DNA from: Delphinus delphis
Taxonomy: Eukaryota; Chordata; Mammalia; Artiodactyla; Delphinidae
Length of the DNA: 64,000 nucleotides
Assembly (NCBI RefSeq): GCF_949987515.2
Contig: NC_082694.2
Span: 62,060,080-62,124,079, forward strand
Direction: 5' to 3'
The notes beneath the pieces were generated by a model. The model did not search any database, was not told where the DNA came from, and saw only the letters and a list, made by a program, of their open reading frames with translations. Both the position numbers and the translations under genes were made by a program. This document shows, piece by piece, positions 22,811-34,862 of this stretch (positions within the stretch are counted from its first letter, which is position 1; each line of letters starts with the position of its first letter).

Positions 22811-25021
22811 TGTTTATGTTTTTGTTTTTCCTGGGGTTGATGGGGAAAGGCTTTTGTGAGCAGAAAATAAATGAATGTTACTTGACACTTTAAGTTAGAA
22901 TTCAGTTTATTAAAGGAATAGTTTAAAACCCGGTTTTTATTAAGCCTTTAAACTTAATGTCCACATGTGATTATACTATTATTAATCTAGTAAACTTTAA
23001 GGATCACTATGGGGGATGGGTGATAATTTTCCATCAATTCAAATTGAAATGAATAAACTTACTTAAGTAATCAGGTTCATTTTAAACTTAGTCTATTACA
23101 TTCCTTTAAACCTTTAAAAATATGTTTAAATTCTTTCATTCTTTGATTTTACAAAGTACAAAGTAAATTTGCTCATCTATATACCTAATCCTAAGGTTTG
23201 CGGGGGTTAAGAGACACTTTCTCACTAATGAAGTAGCCTTACTATTCCAGGTAAGTCGGAGCTTCCCATCCCACGAGAACTTGGACAGCTTGTTGACTAG
23301 AGCGTTTTTTGCCCGAATGCTGAATGAAGCCAATTCATTTTGTACCACTGAGATAACATGTACTCTTGCTTCTAGTTGTTTTTACAACAGCCATTCTTAG
23401 TCTAAACTCTCTAGATTCAATTGGTTTCTGTTGCATTTCAGTCACATCTCACCAAATACTTTTCACCTGACTTGAGTTTGCAACATCCCAGAAAAGTAGC
23501 AGCTTCCTTTAACCAATCTTTCTCTGATTAATTGAATGCTAGATTGTTTTTATATTCTTTTTCTATGACCACAGCAATTTTGTGGATATTAAAAAGACCT
23601 GCACTTGGACTCTGCATATCTCACGTGATTTGGTCTGTCTGTAAGACCACAATTTCTAAGATCCCACTAATTACATCATCAGTCTACACACACTTCTTCA
23701 TGAACTAGTGTTTGTAACTCAATGGACAAAACTACCACAGCCTCAGCCAATGTGGAAACCCAAGAGTCCAAGATTCTAGAAGGTAGGGAGAAGATAGGGG
23801 AGCACAGAGTATAACCTAATTGCCAATATGATCTTTGGTCATGTACCAACGGCAGTCTCAGGTTCTTTAACAGTATAATATCTATCACAAGGTGTGTGAT
23901 AAAAACTCAGTGAAATCATATGCTTGGAAAGTGTATGAAATTTTTTTTTACAAATAAAAGGCATGAGACCTATGATTATCATATTTATATTTTTCATCAT
24001 TTGGATGTAAAATAATTCTTTTAGGAGTAAACATCTAATGCATATTTTATTTTTAAGAGAGGTATTGTGGATGAAAAAAGATTGCATAGAAAACACCATA
24101 CAACAAGAGTAGTCCTTCAAATTTTGTGAGTATATATCACAGAAGGAAATAGTCTTGGGTAATAAAAAAATCCAACTCTGCTACATAGACCATGTGACAC
24201 AAAATATGTATTGCTTCTGAAGTAAATTAAATATGACTTAGGAGAATGAGCTAAAGAGACAATTTCTGGGACTGAGAGGCTAGAACCTTTTACAATAAAT
24301 AAAATCCTAACAAGTACCCTTTTTTTCCCTTCAGGCCTTTCCTATTAAAGTGATAAATGCTTACAAAACAGATATTCAGCTACATAACCAAATAGATTGA
24401 ATTGGACTGAGGAACAATTCACAACTGTAATTTTGATTCTTCAAACTTTTGGAAACAAAACTACTTTGAGATAAATAATGAAATTTTAAATCAGAATAGC
24501 ATCTGATTGAAAAGATTTTAAATCTGTGACTTCTTTTTGAAGTTGTATCTTTTTGGATGCTCACCATTAATCTCAAGAGTGAGTTGGATTTACAGCCACA
24601 AGTCAAACTTTCAGAAGTCCTTGGCTGTATGAGCTTGGCTGCCCTCACCCAGCCAGCAGGCCTATAAAACACCTGAGTTGATTCTATTTATTCTGGAGGG
24701 GAGGAGCAAAGTTGTGCAAAAAAACACAGGAAGAGAGTTCCCTAGGCAAAATTATGATGGATTCAAAATTTCTTTATCTTCTCACTGTCCTTGTGGCATC
24801 TGTTCTTTCTCAGCCTCCCACGCATTCCCTGTGCTCTTGTGATCAGAGTATGATCATGCTTCTTGATTATAGCATCAGTTCATTAACCCATTGCTTTATT
24901 ATAGGATTTGTCAACCCCACCATCCATACAAACTTGTTAGTTATCTGTGCCACTCTCTCCTTACTGTGCTTTTTAGGTGGAAATAGGTTTTAATAAATTG
25001 ATCATACGTAAAGGTAGTCTA
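22811..25021. other. Intergenic sequence with one weak exon candidate
   Basis: No repeat family recognised in about 2.2 kb. A TATAAAA at 24663-24669 precedes a frame at 24754 that starts with a signal-peptide-like stretch (MMDSKFLYLLTVLVASVLS); see the findings. Nothing else coding is seen. Confidence 0.45.
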
Positions 25022-25708
25022 TCAGTGTCTTAGCTTGGGCTGATATAACAAAACACCATAGACTGGGCGGCTTAAACAGCAAATATTTATTTCTCATAGT
25101 TCTGGAGGCTAGACCTATAAGATCGGTGTGTTGGCATGGTCTGGCTCTGGTGAGAGCTCTCTTCCTGGCTTACAGATGACTGCCTTCTTGCTATATCCTC
25201 ATATGGCAGAGAGAGACAGACAGAGACAAACAAGGAAAATGTACACTCTAGTCTCTCTTCCTTCTCCCTCTCTCTTTTTAAAAAATATTTATTTATTTAT
25301 TTATCTGGCTGTGTCGGGTCTTAGTTGCAGCATGCAGGCTCTTCATTGCGGTGCACGGGCTTCTTTCTAATTGTGGCACGTGGGCTCAGTAGTTGCAGCA
25401 TGCGGGCTTTCTAGTTGTGGCACAAGGACTCTAGAGCACCGGGGCTTAGTTGCCCCATGGCATGTGGGATCTTAGTTCCCCAACCAGGGATCGAACCCGC
25501 ATTCCCTGCACTGGAAGGCAGACTCAACCACTGGACCCTCTCTTCCTTCTCTTATAAGGATACTAATTCCATCATCACAGGGCCTCCACTCTCATGATCT
25601 TATCTAAACCCAATTACCTTGTGAAAGTCCCACCTCTGGATATCATCACACTTGGGATTAAAGCTTTAACATATGAATTTTCATGGGACACAGCCATTCA
25701 GTCCTTAG
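25022..25708 (-). mobile_element. MLT1-type LTR (ERVL-MaLR), split by a SINE
   Basis: Reverse-oriented MLT1. The left end 'gtcttagcttgggctgatat' / 'aacaaaacaccatagactgg' is the complement of the LTR 3' end. The right end 'attaaagctttaacatatga' followed by 'attttcatgggacacag' is the complement of its 5' end. The SINE at 25267-25537 interrupts it; both halves are collinear when the SINE and one TSD are removed. Confidence 0.85.
25267..25537 (-). mobile_element. Older tRNA-derived SINE (CHR-2-like) inside MLT1
   Basis: Reverse copy of an older family member: 'tatttatttatctggctgtg' tail region, 'gcatgtgggatcttagttcc' and B-box complement 'gggatcgaacccgc'. Flanked by CTCTCTTCCTTCTC at 25253-25266 and 25538-25551. 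The head is shorter and more diverged than in the young copies. Confidence 0.88.
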
Positions 25709-27068
25709 AAATCAGTGTATGAGTTATCGTTTTCTAAGGCAACATATTAAAGTCTCTCCAGTAGGTTGTCGTGGCAATATAGCAGGTAGGGGCAGATAAA
25801 TGAGTAAGTAAGGGAGATAGTTTAGCAGTGGCCAGATCTTTAGCCCTCTTCTAAGTGTTTTTACCATTCATCTCTGTCTGGAGCTGGTCCAGGATATGTA
25901 GGGTTCAGTCAATAAAGGCATGACATCTTTTTTTCCATCTCATGAACAAAGATGGATTCTCTGTTTGTCCTTGTGCCCAACTACACTAGCAGGTAGCTGT
26001 AGCAAGGACAAGGTGACTGTTTGCAATAGACTAAACCCCTGTACTTCCCAGCCAGAGGTCAGCTATTCTGCTTCTGAAGAGGTAAACAATACCACCTTAT
26101 GAGTACTTTTCTTAAAGAATGTGGATGCTTTTTTACTGTCAGCATAAGTGAATGAGTAAGAGGATCTGGAGGACACAACATAAGGAGCCAGGATGTGAGT
26201 GCCAGGAACCCTCTAAGCAGTGAGCAGGTGATTAGACTGGTAAGATTGGAGAGGTAGGTTTCAGCTGTGGGAGAGGTGAGCTGAACAAGCAGCTTCAGTA
26301 GAGTTGCTGGTACCCACAGCACAGAGCAGCAGGGACCAGGAAACTGGAATAGAGCTGCCAAGCAAGGAAGGGGAAGAGGCAAGCCCAAAGCCAGTCTGAG
26401 GTCTCAGAAAAGGGGTCTGGAGATTTAGTGGGGATGGAAAAGTCAGAAGATGAGCAGGTAGGGTAATAAGAACATGAACCAGAGCTGAGGAGAGGGGTTT
26501 ATTTAACTGACTTCCCAGGTCATTCTTTTGGCAGGAGGCAATACCCAGTGGTAGGAGAAAGGATACTAGGTGTCTCCAGGCTGAGAGGCGGGTATCCAGA
26601 GGACAGCTGCTGGCAGGTAAACCCTGATGTTCTATGTAGCCAAATCAGGGGTAATCTCATATCCCTTCCACCTTCCACCAGTTCTTAGATACCAGGAGCA
26701 CTGCCTGAAGGAATGCTGCATGATCAGAACATTCTGCCAGACCAGAAACAAATATGAGCAGTGTCCCACAGAACTGCCCATATCTGAGAATCAGAGACTC
26801 TCAGAGTCAGAAGGACCTGTGCCAGTGAGTGACCCTACTGAACTGAGATTTGTCCTGACCCCCTGAAAGCTTTCCTTCCTAAAAGACAAAACCTCGGAGC
26901 CCACTAGAAGAATCCTGAGCCTTATTTCTTTGTCTTTAGTATTGCTCTTTACCCGGAACATCCTAAAAGAAGAAAAGGAGTTATTTTGACTGCTTTCCAG
27001 TAGATTTATTACCCAATGTAAAGCAGGAAACCTTTTGCTTGCATTCAGCCCACAGACATGTTTCCTTA
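25709..27068. other. Intergenic sequence, mostly unrecognised
   Basis: A short MIR-like segment ('gaatcagagactctcagagt', then 'cagaaggacctgtg') lies near 26788-26824. The cysteine-containing frame over it is therefore probably not coding. The rest is unassigned. Confidence 0.4.
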
Positions 27069-27520
27069 TGTATCTGTTTCCTAGGATTGCCTTAACTAAG
27101 TACCACGAAGTGCGTGGCTCAAAAGAACAGAAATTTGTTGGCTCACACTTCTGGCAGCTAGAAGTCCAAAATCAAGATGATGGAAATGCCATGCTCCCTT
27201 TGAAACTTAGAAGGGTGGTATTTTCCTTGCCTTTTCCTACCTTCTGGTCATTGCTGGCAATCATTGGTATTTCTTGGCTTGTAGACAGATCCCTCCAATC
27301 CTCTGTCTTCACATGATGTTCTCCCTGTGTGTCTTTGTCTTCACATGGCCGTCTTCTATAAGGACACCAGTCGTATTGAATTAGGGGCCCACTTTACTCC
27401 AGTATGACCTCATTTTAACTAATTACATCTGCAAAGAACCTATTTCCAAGAAAGGTCACATTCTTAGGTACAAGAGGTTGAAACTTCAACATACCTTTCT
27501 GGGGGGACACAATTTAACAC
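27069..27520 (-). mobile_element. MLT1-type LTR (ERVL-MaLR)
   Basis: Reverse-oriented and nearly complete: begins TGTATCTGTTTCCTAGGATT (complement of the 3' end), includes 'ataaggacaccagtcgtatt' and 'catctgcaaagaacctattt', then 'ccaagaaaggtcacattc', and ends near 'ggggggacacaatttaacac'. Solo LTR. Confidence 0.9.
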
Positions 27521-27950
27521 ATGACACTTTACGTGAGAATTTTCTGGCCATTTGTGGAAGCACTCTGGTTTCAGCCGTAGTAGCCCCAACACTAGAATTG
27601 GATTACATGAATTGAGGGTAAAAGAACTGATTTTACTTTCACAGGACTTTTATCCAATGTGAACTGAGGTCATTCTACAATAGTAGGATACATGACCACC
27701 TCTTACTGTTCACCCTGAATCCATAGTGAAGGAACATCTCACCAACCCCCTTCTATTAGAGACACTAATAATGCTTGCTTCTCAGTCTAGGAGAGTTATA
27801 TGATACTACAAAAGGGAATATGTTTTTAGGGTAATTTTCAGATTTTTCCAATTCTGCTCTGAGAAGTTTTAGTTCTAGTTTCAGTTTAAAAGTATCTAGC
27901 GCTGGTCTCAAGGGTTAGGGTCAAATGGGAGCTGGGTCATGGTGGTGTGC
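27521..27950. other. Intergenic sequence, nothing recognised
   Basis: Sequence between two oppositely oriented MLT1 LTRs. No ERV internal region is recognised here. Confidence 0.45.
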
Positions 27951-28297
27951 TGTTAAGGGCTGAATGTGTCCCCCTCAGAATTCATATGTTGAAGTCCTTA
28001 CTCCGAATGTAATGGTTTTGGGAGATGGAGTCTTTGGGAGATAATTAGGTTTAGAAGAGGTCTTATAAGGTGAAACTTTGTAAGAGACACCAGAGAGCTT
28101 GCTTGCTCTCTCTCCACCATGTGAGAATACAGTGAGAAGGCATCTGCAAGTTAGGAAAAGAGCTCTCACCAGAAACCAGCTATACTGGCACCCTGATCTT
28201 GGACCTCCAGCCTCCAGAACTGTGAGAAAATAAATTTCTGTGGTTTATGCTACCCAGTCTATGGTATTATGTCATGGCAGCCCAAGAAGACCAAGAT
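27951..28297 (+). mobile_element. MLT1-type LTR (ERVL-MaLR)
   Basis: Starts TGTTAAGGGCTGAATGTGTC, contains 'agcctccagaactgtgagaa' and 'aataaatttctgtggtttat' (polyadenylation-signal region), and ends 'gtcatggcagcccaagaaga'. About 350 bp, near the usual MLT1 length. Confidence 0.9.
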
Positions 28298-30138
28298 ATG
28301 CTCTGTATTCTCATGCTACCTCATCATTATGGAAACTATTAAATTACAAGTGCCTTGTGGGCAGTAGCTGGCTCTTTTATGCATAATAGACAGTAGTGCT
28401 TTACCTAAGCCCCACATTTGTGTTACACTGAAAATGCCCCTATTTTATAGATGAAGAAATAGAATTAGGAAGATTTGATAAACCTAAGCTGAGCTCAAAT
28501 TTCTCTTACAACCTGCCTGTCTACCCCACTGCCCTGCCCTATACCTGGTATCGTCTCAGTGTCTTGGACATAACTTCATTAAATTGAATCCGCTATGTAG
28601 AAACATGTTGTGGACAGTATGGGAAAAAAGGAGACAGTGTGGGTTGAGTCCAGTGAAAATAGTGTGGTTAGGTTTTTTTGCTTTCCCTCTGGAGTGTACC
28701 TGTAATTGTTGTTATTACAGCTTTACAGATATCCTTGTCTCCTGAAATCCATACAGACAAGCAGAAGGTTGGAATGGGCAGGAGAGATACACCTACTGAC
28801 AAAGGCAGGGGGTGGCCAGACAGGAGGAAATGAGCAGCCCTCGGTGATGGTGATGCAGAGGCAGGTGGGGTATCTAGAGAGAACTGCAATTTCACAGCTT
28901 CAATATGCCCAGCAGGTCTTTTGCTCCTGCTGCGGTTCTGTACTTTCATCCTCCTGATTGGTAAAGACCACACAGTTTCATACTGGCTTATGAGCATGAC
29001 TGAATGTTTCCCAGTGTGGACAAGCAAATGGAGGAAATTTAATCAAGTGCCTGTGAGGGCCTTGAAGTACAAATGGGCTCTAACAGATTTAATATTAAAA
29101 AAAAATTACCATCCGGGTTGCCAATTGCATTATTAATTTTTCTTCATTATAAATAATATCCCAAGCCTAAGTATTTAGGGAGAGATTAGTCAGAGTCATA
29201 ACACTCTCCTTGACAGATATACACACAGGGTCTTCCTTGGCTACTTTTCTTGAAGCTCACAGAAGAAAGGGTAGTCTAAATAGGATCAATGAAATCTGGG
29301 AAGGAAAGTTTAAAGTTAGCTATTGCACATTCTTTGGAAATTGGGTGAATGGTCTACATTCTGGGGAAGTGGGTAAATTGGTAGCGATTCTATTCTTGAG
29401 TGTCAGTGTTTATAAATCGTGGTGTTAGGTATCCTTTGGCGATGTGGAGGGAATGAGGACTGTTCCAGCTACCTAAGAATTTATAGTCTCCAGGTGGCTG
29501 GTATAATTTAGAATGAGTGGAGCTGGGAAGACTTAAGAGGGGAATATTGGGAACAACTGAGAAGAGTATTTCATTAAACATAATGCGGTTATGGACCACT
29601 CAGGTAAGCTGATAATAATGTAAATTTCTGGGACCTGCCACAGACTCTAATTCAGATATTTTTTATAATCATCTCTGGTGGTTTTGATGCAGATGGACAC
29701 AGTCAAGAATTGTAGGTTCAGAAAAAGAAGAATTCTGTGGTTTGTCTGTAACAAGCCATTCTCAGTTAAAAAAAAAAATGTGACATAAGATGAAAGCAAG
29801 CATGGGGCACCAAAACTTGCTAGGCTAGAGAGGTAGAAGACAAATGCAATGGGATAGGTAAAAAAAATCTTAAACACAGACACAACACTGTAGAATTTGG
29901 AATACCTTTTTAAATTTCAAAATTCTTTAACACTTCCTAATTTTTTCAGCAGTTTCCTTAACTTCAGCCCATAAGTTAGAAGTTTTTAAACATCCAAATA
30001 TTATTTGTTTTTACAATTTTTCAATTTTATTATCAAAAATACAAGTCATCAATTTTGCAAAGCTTAACCTTACAGAATTGAAGCAATACCTTCTCAAGCA
30101 CTGTCAACTGCTAGATTGTTCTGTAGGTAATTACTTTG
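28298..30138. other. Intergenic sequence, nothing firmly recognised
   Basis: A possible MIR scrap ('ccctattttatagatgaaga' followed by 'aatagaattagg') lies near 28438-28470. Otherwise no repeat or exon was recognised. Confidence 0.4.
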
Positions 30139-30362
30139 CATTTTAAAAAATGTCATTTTATTGAAGAATGACTGACATACAAAATGCTGCACATGTTTAA
30201 TGCATAAAACTTGATGAGTTTGGAGATAAGTATACTACCATGAAACCATCACCAAAATATATGCCATAAATATATCCATCCTCTCCAAAAGTTTCCTCCT
30301 GCCCTCTTTATTATTAATTTGTCATAAGAACACTTAACATAAAATCTAGCCTCTTAGCAAAA
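30139..30362 (-). mobile_element. Old L1M LINE 3' end fragment
   Basis: 'cattttattgaagaatgact' then 'gacatacaaaatgctgcaca', 'gatgagtttggagataagta' and 'gaaaccatcaccaaaatata' follow the reverse complement of an L1M 3' end ('tattgaagtataattgacat...'). Confidence 0.8.
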
Positions 30363-30370
30363 TTTAAGGA

Positions 30371-30837
30371 TGTATGATGCTTAATTTTTTGTGTCAACTT
30401 GACTTGCCAATGCCCAGATAGCTGGTGAAACATTTCTGGGTGTGTCTGTGAGGATGTTTCTGGAAGAGATTAGCATTTGAACCTGTAACATAAATAAAGA
30501 AGATTGCCGGTGCAGGTGGACATCATCGAATCCATTTAGGGCCTGAGTAGAACCAAAAAAGATGGAAGAATGGTGAATTTACTCTCTTTGCTTGAGTTGG
30601 GACATCTGTCTTCTCCTGCCCTTGGATATCAGTACTCCTGTTTCTCAGGCCTTCAGATTCAGACTGGGACTTGCTCTGTCAGCTCCCCTGGTTTTCAGGC
30701 CTTTGGACTCAGACTGAATTCACCCTCAGCTTCCCTGTTTCTCCAGCTTGCTGATGTTAGATCATTGGACTTCTCTGCCTCCATGATCACATCTTGATCC
30801 TTCTCTCTCTCTCTCTGGAGAACCTGACTAATAGGAT
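30371..30837 (+). mobile_element. MLT2-type LTR (ERVL)
   Basis: Starts 'tgatgcttaattttttgtgt' then 'caacttgac'; includes 'gggtgtgtctgtgaggatgt', 'agagattagcatttgaacct', repeated 'ctcaggccttcagattcaga' / 'tcaggcctttggactcagac' blocks; ends 'tctggagaacctgactaata'. This is the standard MLT2 layout, near full length. It directly follows the L1M tail. Confidence 0.88.
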
Positions 30838-33154
30838 ACAATACAGTAATGTTACCTGTAGGCACCATGATGTACAATGGATCTCTAGGACTTATTCACC
30901 TTACATAATTAAAATTCCATAAATTGCCATTTTAATATGATCACTACTACTACCATTATTGTTCTGCTAGCTATTTTAATGCCTTTGAAATCAGAGACTC
31001 TTGCTTTTCTTCTTAACCCCTCATGGAACAATGGTCATCAAATACTTACTGATTATCTAGTTTGGAAATATGGCACATATGCATGAGGTTGACACACTTC
31101 TACAGATTTAACCAAAGTTACCACTTTGCTTTATTATTTTTTATCATCTATGTCATTTAACTTTCCTTGTATATTTTTCATCTCCTAATTTATTTGTGTA
31201 CATTCTGGATGGTTTCCCCAGGTATTTCCAAATTTATAAATTTTCTTCTCAACTGTATCTAGTCTCCACTTATGCATCTATTGAATGTTTTAAAATTTTT
31301 GAAGATTATATTTGAATATCTGTATTATTCTTTTTCAGATTGGTTTGTTCTTTTTCGCATGATGTTATATTCTTGTTTTATGCATTCTCTCCTTTCCCTT
31401 TTTCTTTTTTTGATTGTTTAAAGTATATTTTAAAGTCCTTGAAACTTGCTCTATTTCCTTCAGTTGGTCAGATATGGATTCTCTGATTTTGTTGCACTTT
31501 CTTCCTATTGTATATGGTGGTGTGTTTTCTTACATTTTTGGACATTTTGTTAATGAGTTCATCCTTACTGGGTTTGTCTTCCATGGGCATCCCACATATG
31601 CCTTGAGCTCTGTAGACACCGTAATTGGATGGTTTGGGATGTCCTATGAGATTTGCTGATCATAGATCAATTCTTAAGTTAGTCTTTGGTTCAGGATATC
31701 TTCATCATTTTGGTAGTCTTACTTTGGTCACCTTGCCCATATTGGGCACAGGGTAAGGACTCCAGTTTTATTTAGAGCCCAGATTGACTGGCTCATCTTC
31801 AACATAATCCTGGGCCTCTGGGTGCAGTTTTTTTTTGTTTTTTTTTTTTCTGGTTCCAGCTCACAGACTATAAAATCCTTTCTTCATTCTTAGCTTTAGG
31901 TAGCAATCCCAGTTTCAGGTACAGGGCCTTATGGCCATAACTCCTGACTCTGCCCAAACATTAGAACTCTAGCCCCTAGTATCTGATCCTGGTATCCCTG
32001 TGGGTGGTGAAGAATTTCCCTCTTGCTTAGCACTTTTCATATTTCCCTCATTTATGACTTTTCCTAAGGAAAATTTTCCCTTTTTCCTTTTGAGGTCAGC
32101 TACTGTTTTTGGATTTCTAAAGCTTATTTCATCCAAAAGTACTACATAGTTATAGCAAGATGAAGAGATGTCTATATCTGCCTAGATCACCATCTTTTCT
32201 GGAGGACTTAGAGAATTTTATCATTATTCCCATTTTATTGATGAAGATAGAGGAGGTTGGGGTCAGCTGGGTCCATGTTAGAGGCACAAAATTGATATTA
32301 TTGAAGCGCATTTTATATTTGCCTGTTAATAAGTAGGTGAATTTAGGTGAACCCAAGGAAGTCACATAGGAAGTTAGAGGTGAGGAGGGTGGTGGGGAAT
32401 GATAAATGTAGGTTATAAGAGTCATCAAGGCATGAGGTGAGGTACAGATTCAAATGTATTCAAGAGGCAGGCCAGAAACAATGGCAGTCACCATATTATA
32501 ATACAAAAGGAGTGGTGAGGAGATTCTAACTGGGGCAGGCATACTCTGCTAAACATCTTCAAATGCTAAAACTTTCAAATAACATTCTGGCAAAAACCAT
32601 AACTGCTGACTAAATTCAAGTTGGCCGCTATTTTGCCACCTGTGGATTAAGTCATTCAGACTTTGTCTTTTCAGCAGGGGGGGTAGGTGGTACAAGATCC
32701 CTCCTTTGCAGTCCACTTCATTATTCTTAGCATAGTTGATTTTCATAATGCATATCAAAGTTTATTTTGCATTCCATGAGCACATAAAAAATAAGAGTTG
32801 GTAGAGGTAGCCAAACATATGCTAAACAATATGAGATACCTTATTAAAGTGACCCTTTTACAATATGGGTAATGTGCTCATAAAATTTTGAAAACAAGTC
32901 TCTTTTATGATTTGCAGACTATAGGGAATAAACAAACATTGTTTCATACATACCTAAGTTTCCAAAAGGCAGATTTCTTTTGTCTGGTAGAACTTCAGGG
33001 TCTCAAAGTGGGAAAAAACGGAAAGATGTATGTTGATGCCATGGATCTCTTTGAAAAGGAAAAGCTGGTCTAGGGCAAGATAACCAGAGTAATACAGGGA
33101 CAAACCTGATGAGATATGATCAAAGTAGGGTACCAGAGGATGGGGCTGTTAATT
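30838..33154. other. Intergenic sequence, possibly containing unassigned old repeats
   Basis: The 31180-31850 part is T-rich on the plus strand and has the texture of an old LINE read in reverse, but I could not match it to a family. No gene recognised. Confidence 0.4.
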
Positions 33155-33285
33155 ATCCTCCTCCTCTTCTTCTCCCTGCTCCCTCCTCCTCCCCCTCCTT
33201 TTCCCCCTCCTTTTCCCCTTCCTTTCCCCTCTTCCTCCCCTCCCCCTCCCCTTCTTCTTTTTCTTCTTCTTCCTCTTCTTTTTGG
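33155..33285 (+). repeat. Long polypyrimidine tract, (CCT)n/(CCCCTTTT)n-like
   Basis: About 130 bases almost purely C and T on the plus strand, with CCT, TTCTTC and CCCCTTTTC sub-units. The opposite strand is pure purine (GGA-rich). Proline/serine-rich or arginine/glycine-rich frames over it are composition artefacts. Confidence 0.97.
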
Positions 33286-33349
33286 CAGCGTGACCATTTG
33301 GATCTTTTTCAGCCTTTGTAGGGTCAGACTTTTTCAGCTTCTTGTTCCA

Positions 33350-33532
33350 GGGTGGGGGTTCTCAAAGTGTGGTCCCTAGACCAGCAGCACATCACCAGGG
33401 AACTTGTCAGAGCGGCAAATAGTCTCCCTCTCAGATTCACTGAATCAGAAGCTCTCTGGGTGGGGCCCAGAAATGGATTTTAAGAAGCTCTCCAGGTGAT
33501 TCTGATGCACTGCTGATGTTTAAGAACAACCA
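33350..33532 (-). mobile_element. MER5A-type DNA transposon (hAT-Charlie MITE)
   Basis: 'gggttctcaaagtgtggtcc' at the left, 'catcaccagggaacttgtca', 'gattcactgaatcagaagct', 'gggtggggcccagaaa' and 'caggtgattctgatgcac' at the right follow MER5A nearly end to end. Non-coding and non-autonomous. Confidence 0.92.
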
Positions 33533-33649
33533 TCCTAGGGAAATAAATTTTATATGGTAGACATTTCTGCATCCTTAACTGACGTGCAGTAGATGGAGCC
33601 ATCAGGATCAGGCAGAACTTAAAAAATAGCAAGACTGGACTAATAATAA

Positions 33650-33835
33650 TAATAGCTGGTTCTTATTGAGTACTAACTACTTCTCTAAGTATTCTACATG
33701 CATTGACCCACTTACCCTACAGGAACACTGTTACTATTCCAATATTATACAGGAGAAAAATCTCAGAAGCTCAGAGAAGTAACTAGTCCTAGGTCACACG
33801 GTGCTGGCTGCATACCAAAATCCATTCTTGAAAAC
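33650..33835 (+). mobile_element. MIR SINE
   Basis: 'agctggttcttattgagtac', 'tctaagtattctacatgcat', 'cagaagctcagagaagtaac' and 'ctaggtcacacggtgctggc' match MIR in order across most of its length. Confidence 0.85.
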
Positions 33836-34714
33836 TCAACTTGGACTGTTCCCTAAGTGAGAAATAAACTTCCCATGTTTGACTCACAATATATTTGGGG
33901 GTCTGTTTTTTGCTGCAGTCTGGGTTACCCTAACAAATAAATACAAGTAAATGGCAGGGCTTACAGTTTAGCCTTAGTAGTTTAGGCTATTTAGGGTAGC
34001 CTAAGAGTTCAGATTCTATACTCTTAACTTTAACATTGTATTACCTGTCTGGAACTGCTGCAGATGCCAGAAATTTACTCAAAGGATCTTATCCTGCTTT
34101 TTTCTTATATTGTCTATTGATCTCTGCCCTAAATTGAGCCCTTCAGTTTGGTGATTTTATGCAACTTTTAGAGCATCATGTCTAATACAAGAATGTAAAT
34201 ATTTATTTTCCATTAACTTAGGGTGTTCGTTCACCAATGTCTTTCCCTCTTAAAAAATATATTCTTGCATTATTTTTTGAAAATCTCATATTACATTGTG
34301 ATATTATTGCTTTGCTAAATTCTTGCCTGTCATATTTAGTCAATTATAAAGTCATATTCCTTCCTCAACCCCACCTTTAGGGAATTATCATTAATTAGGC
34401 TATCTTAGAATCCTGATGCTCCTTTTTACTCTTATGTCATTTTTTGTGACCTCTTCTATAAGTTGCTTCTATCTTCATTTATATGAAAATAAATACCTCT
34501 CATATTATTCATATATGTTCCCATTGTTAATTTCCACTATATTTAATAGGCTTCTACAAATTTGGTAAAAAATTGTATATATATAAAGAAAGGATAGAGC
34601 CATAAAATTGCTTATTAATTCCTCTAAGATAATTTTGGCCAGTAGCACTGAAATATATATCTGTGTGCAGAGTTTGGTATCAAACAGGTAAACATACCAC
34701 AGAAGAAATATGGA
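33836..34714. other. Intergenic sequence, nothing recognised
   Basis: AT-rich; no family or gene recognised. Confidence 0.5.
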
Positions 34715-34862
34715 ATAATGGAAATACTCTGGACATGGACAGAACTAGCCTTGGCATTGCCTTTTAAGAACTGTGTGAGACTAGGCATGGCACTTGGAAC
34801 AGCTCCTTATTGTGAAATGACAGACTTAGATGATGCCTAAAGTTCTTTCTAGCAATAAAATT
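34715..34862 (-). mobile_element. MIR-family SINE fragment
   Basis: 'tggacatggacagaactagc', 'aactgtgtgagactaggcat', a decayed 'cctta..gtgaaatgac' block and 'gatgatgcctaaagttcttt' follow a reverse MIR/MIR3 order. Confidence 0.55.

Noticed and set aside
26627..26866. Cysteine-containing frame (HCLKECCMIRTFC...) as the second exon of a small secreted protein, with 24.75 kb as the first exon
   Set aside because: The second half overlaps a MIR-like segment, the acceptor site is unconvincing and no family with this cysteine spacing came to mind.
33070..33379. Proline/serine-rich and arginine/glycine-rich frames
   Set aside because: Produced purely by the polypyrimidine tract.
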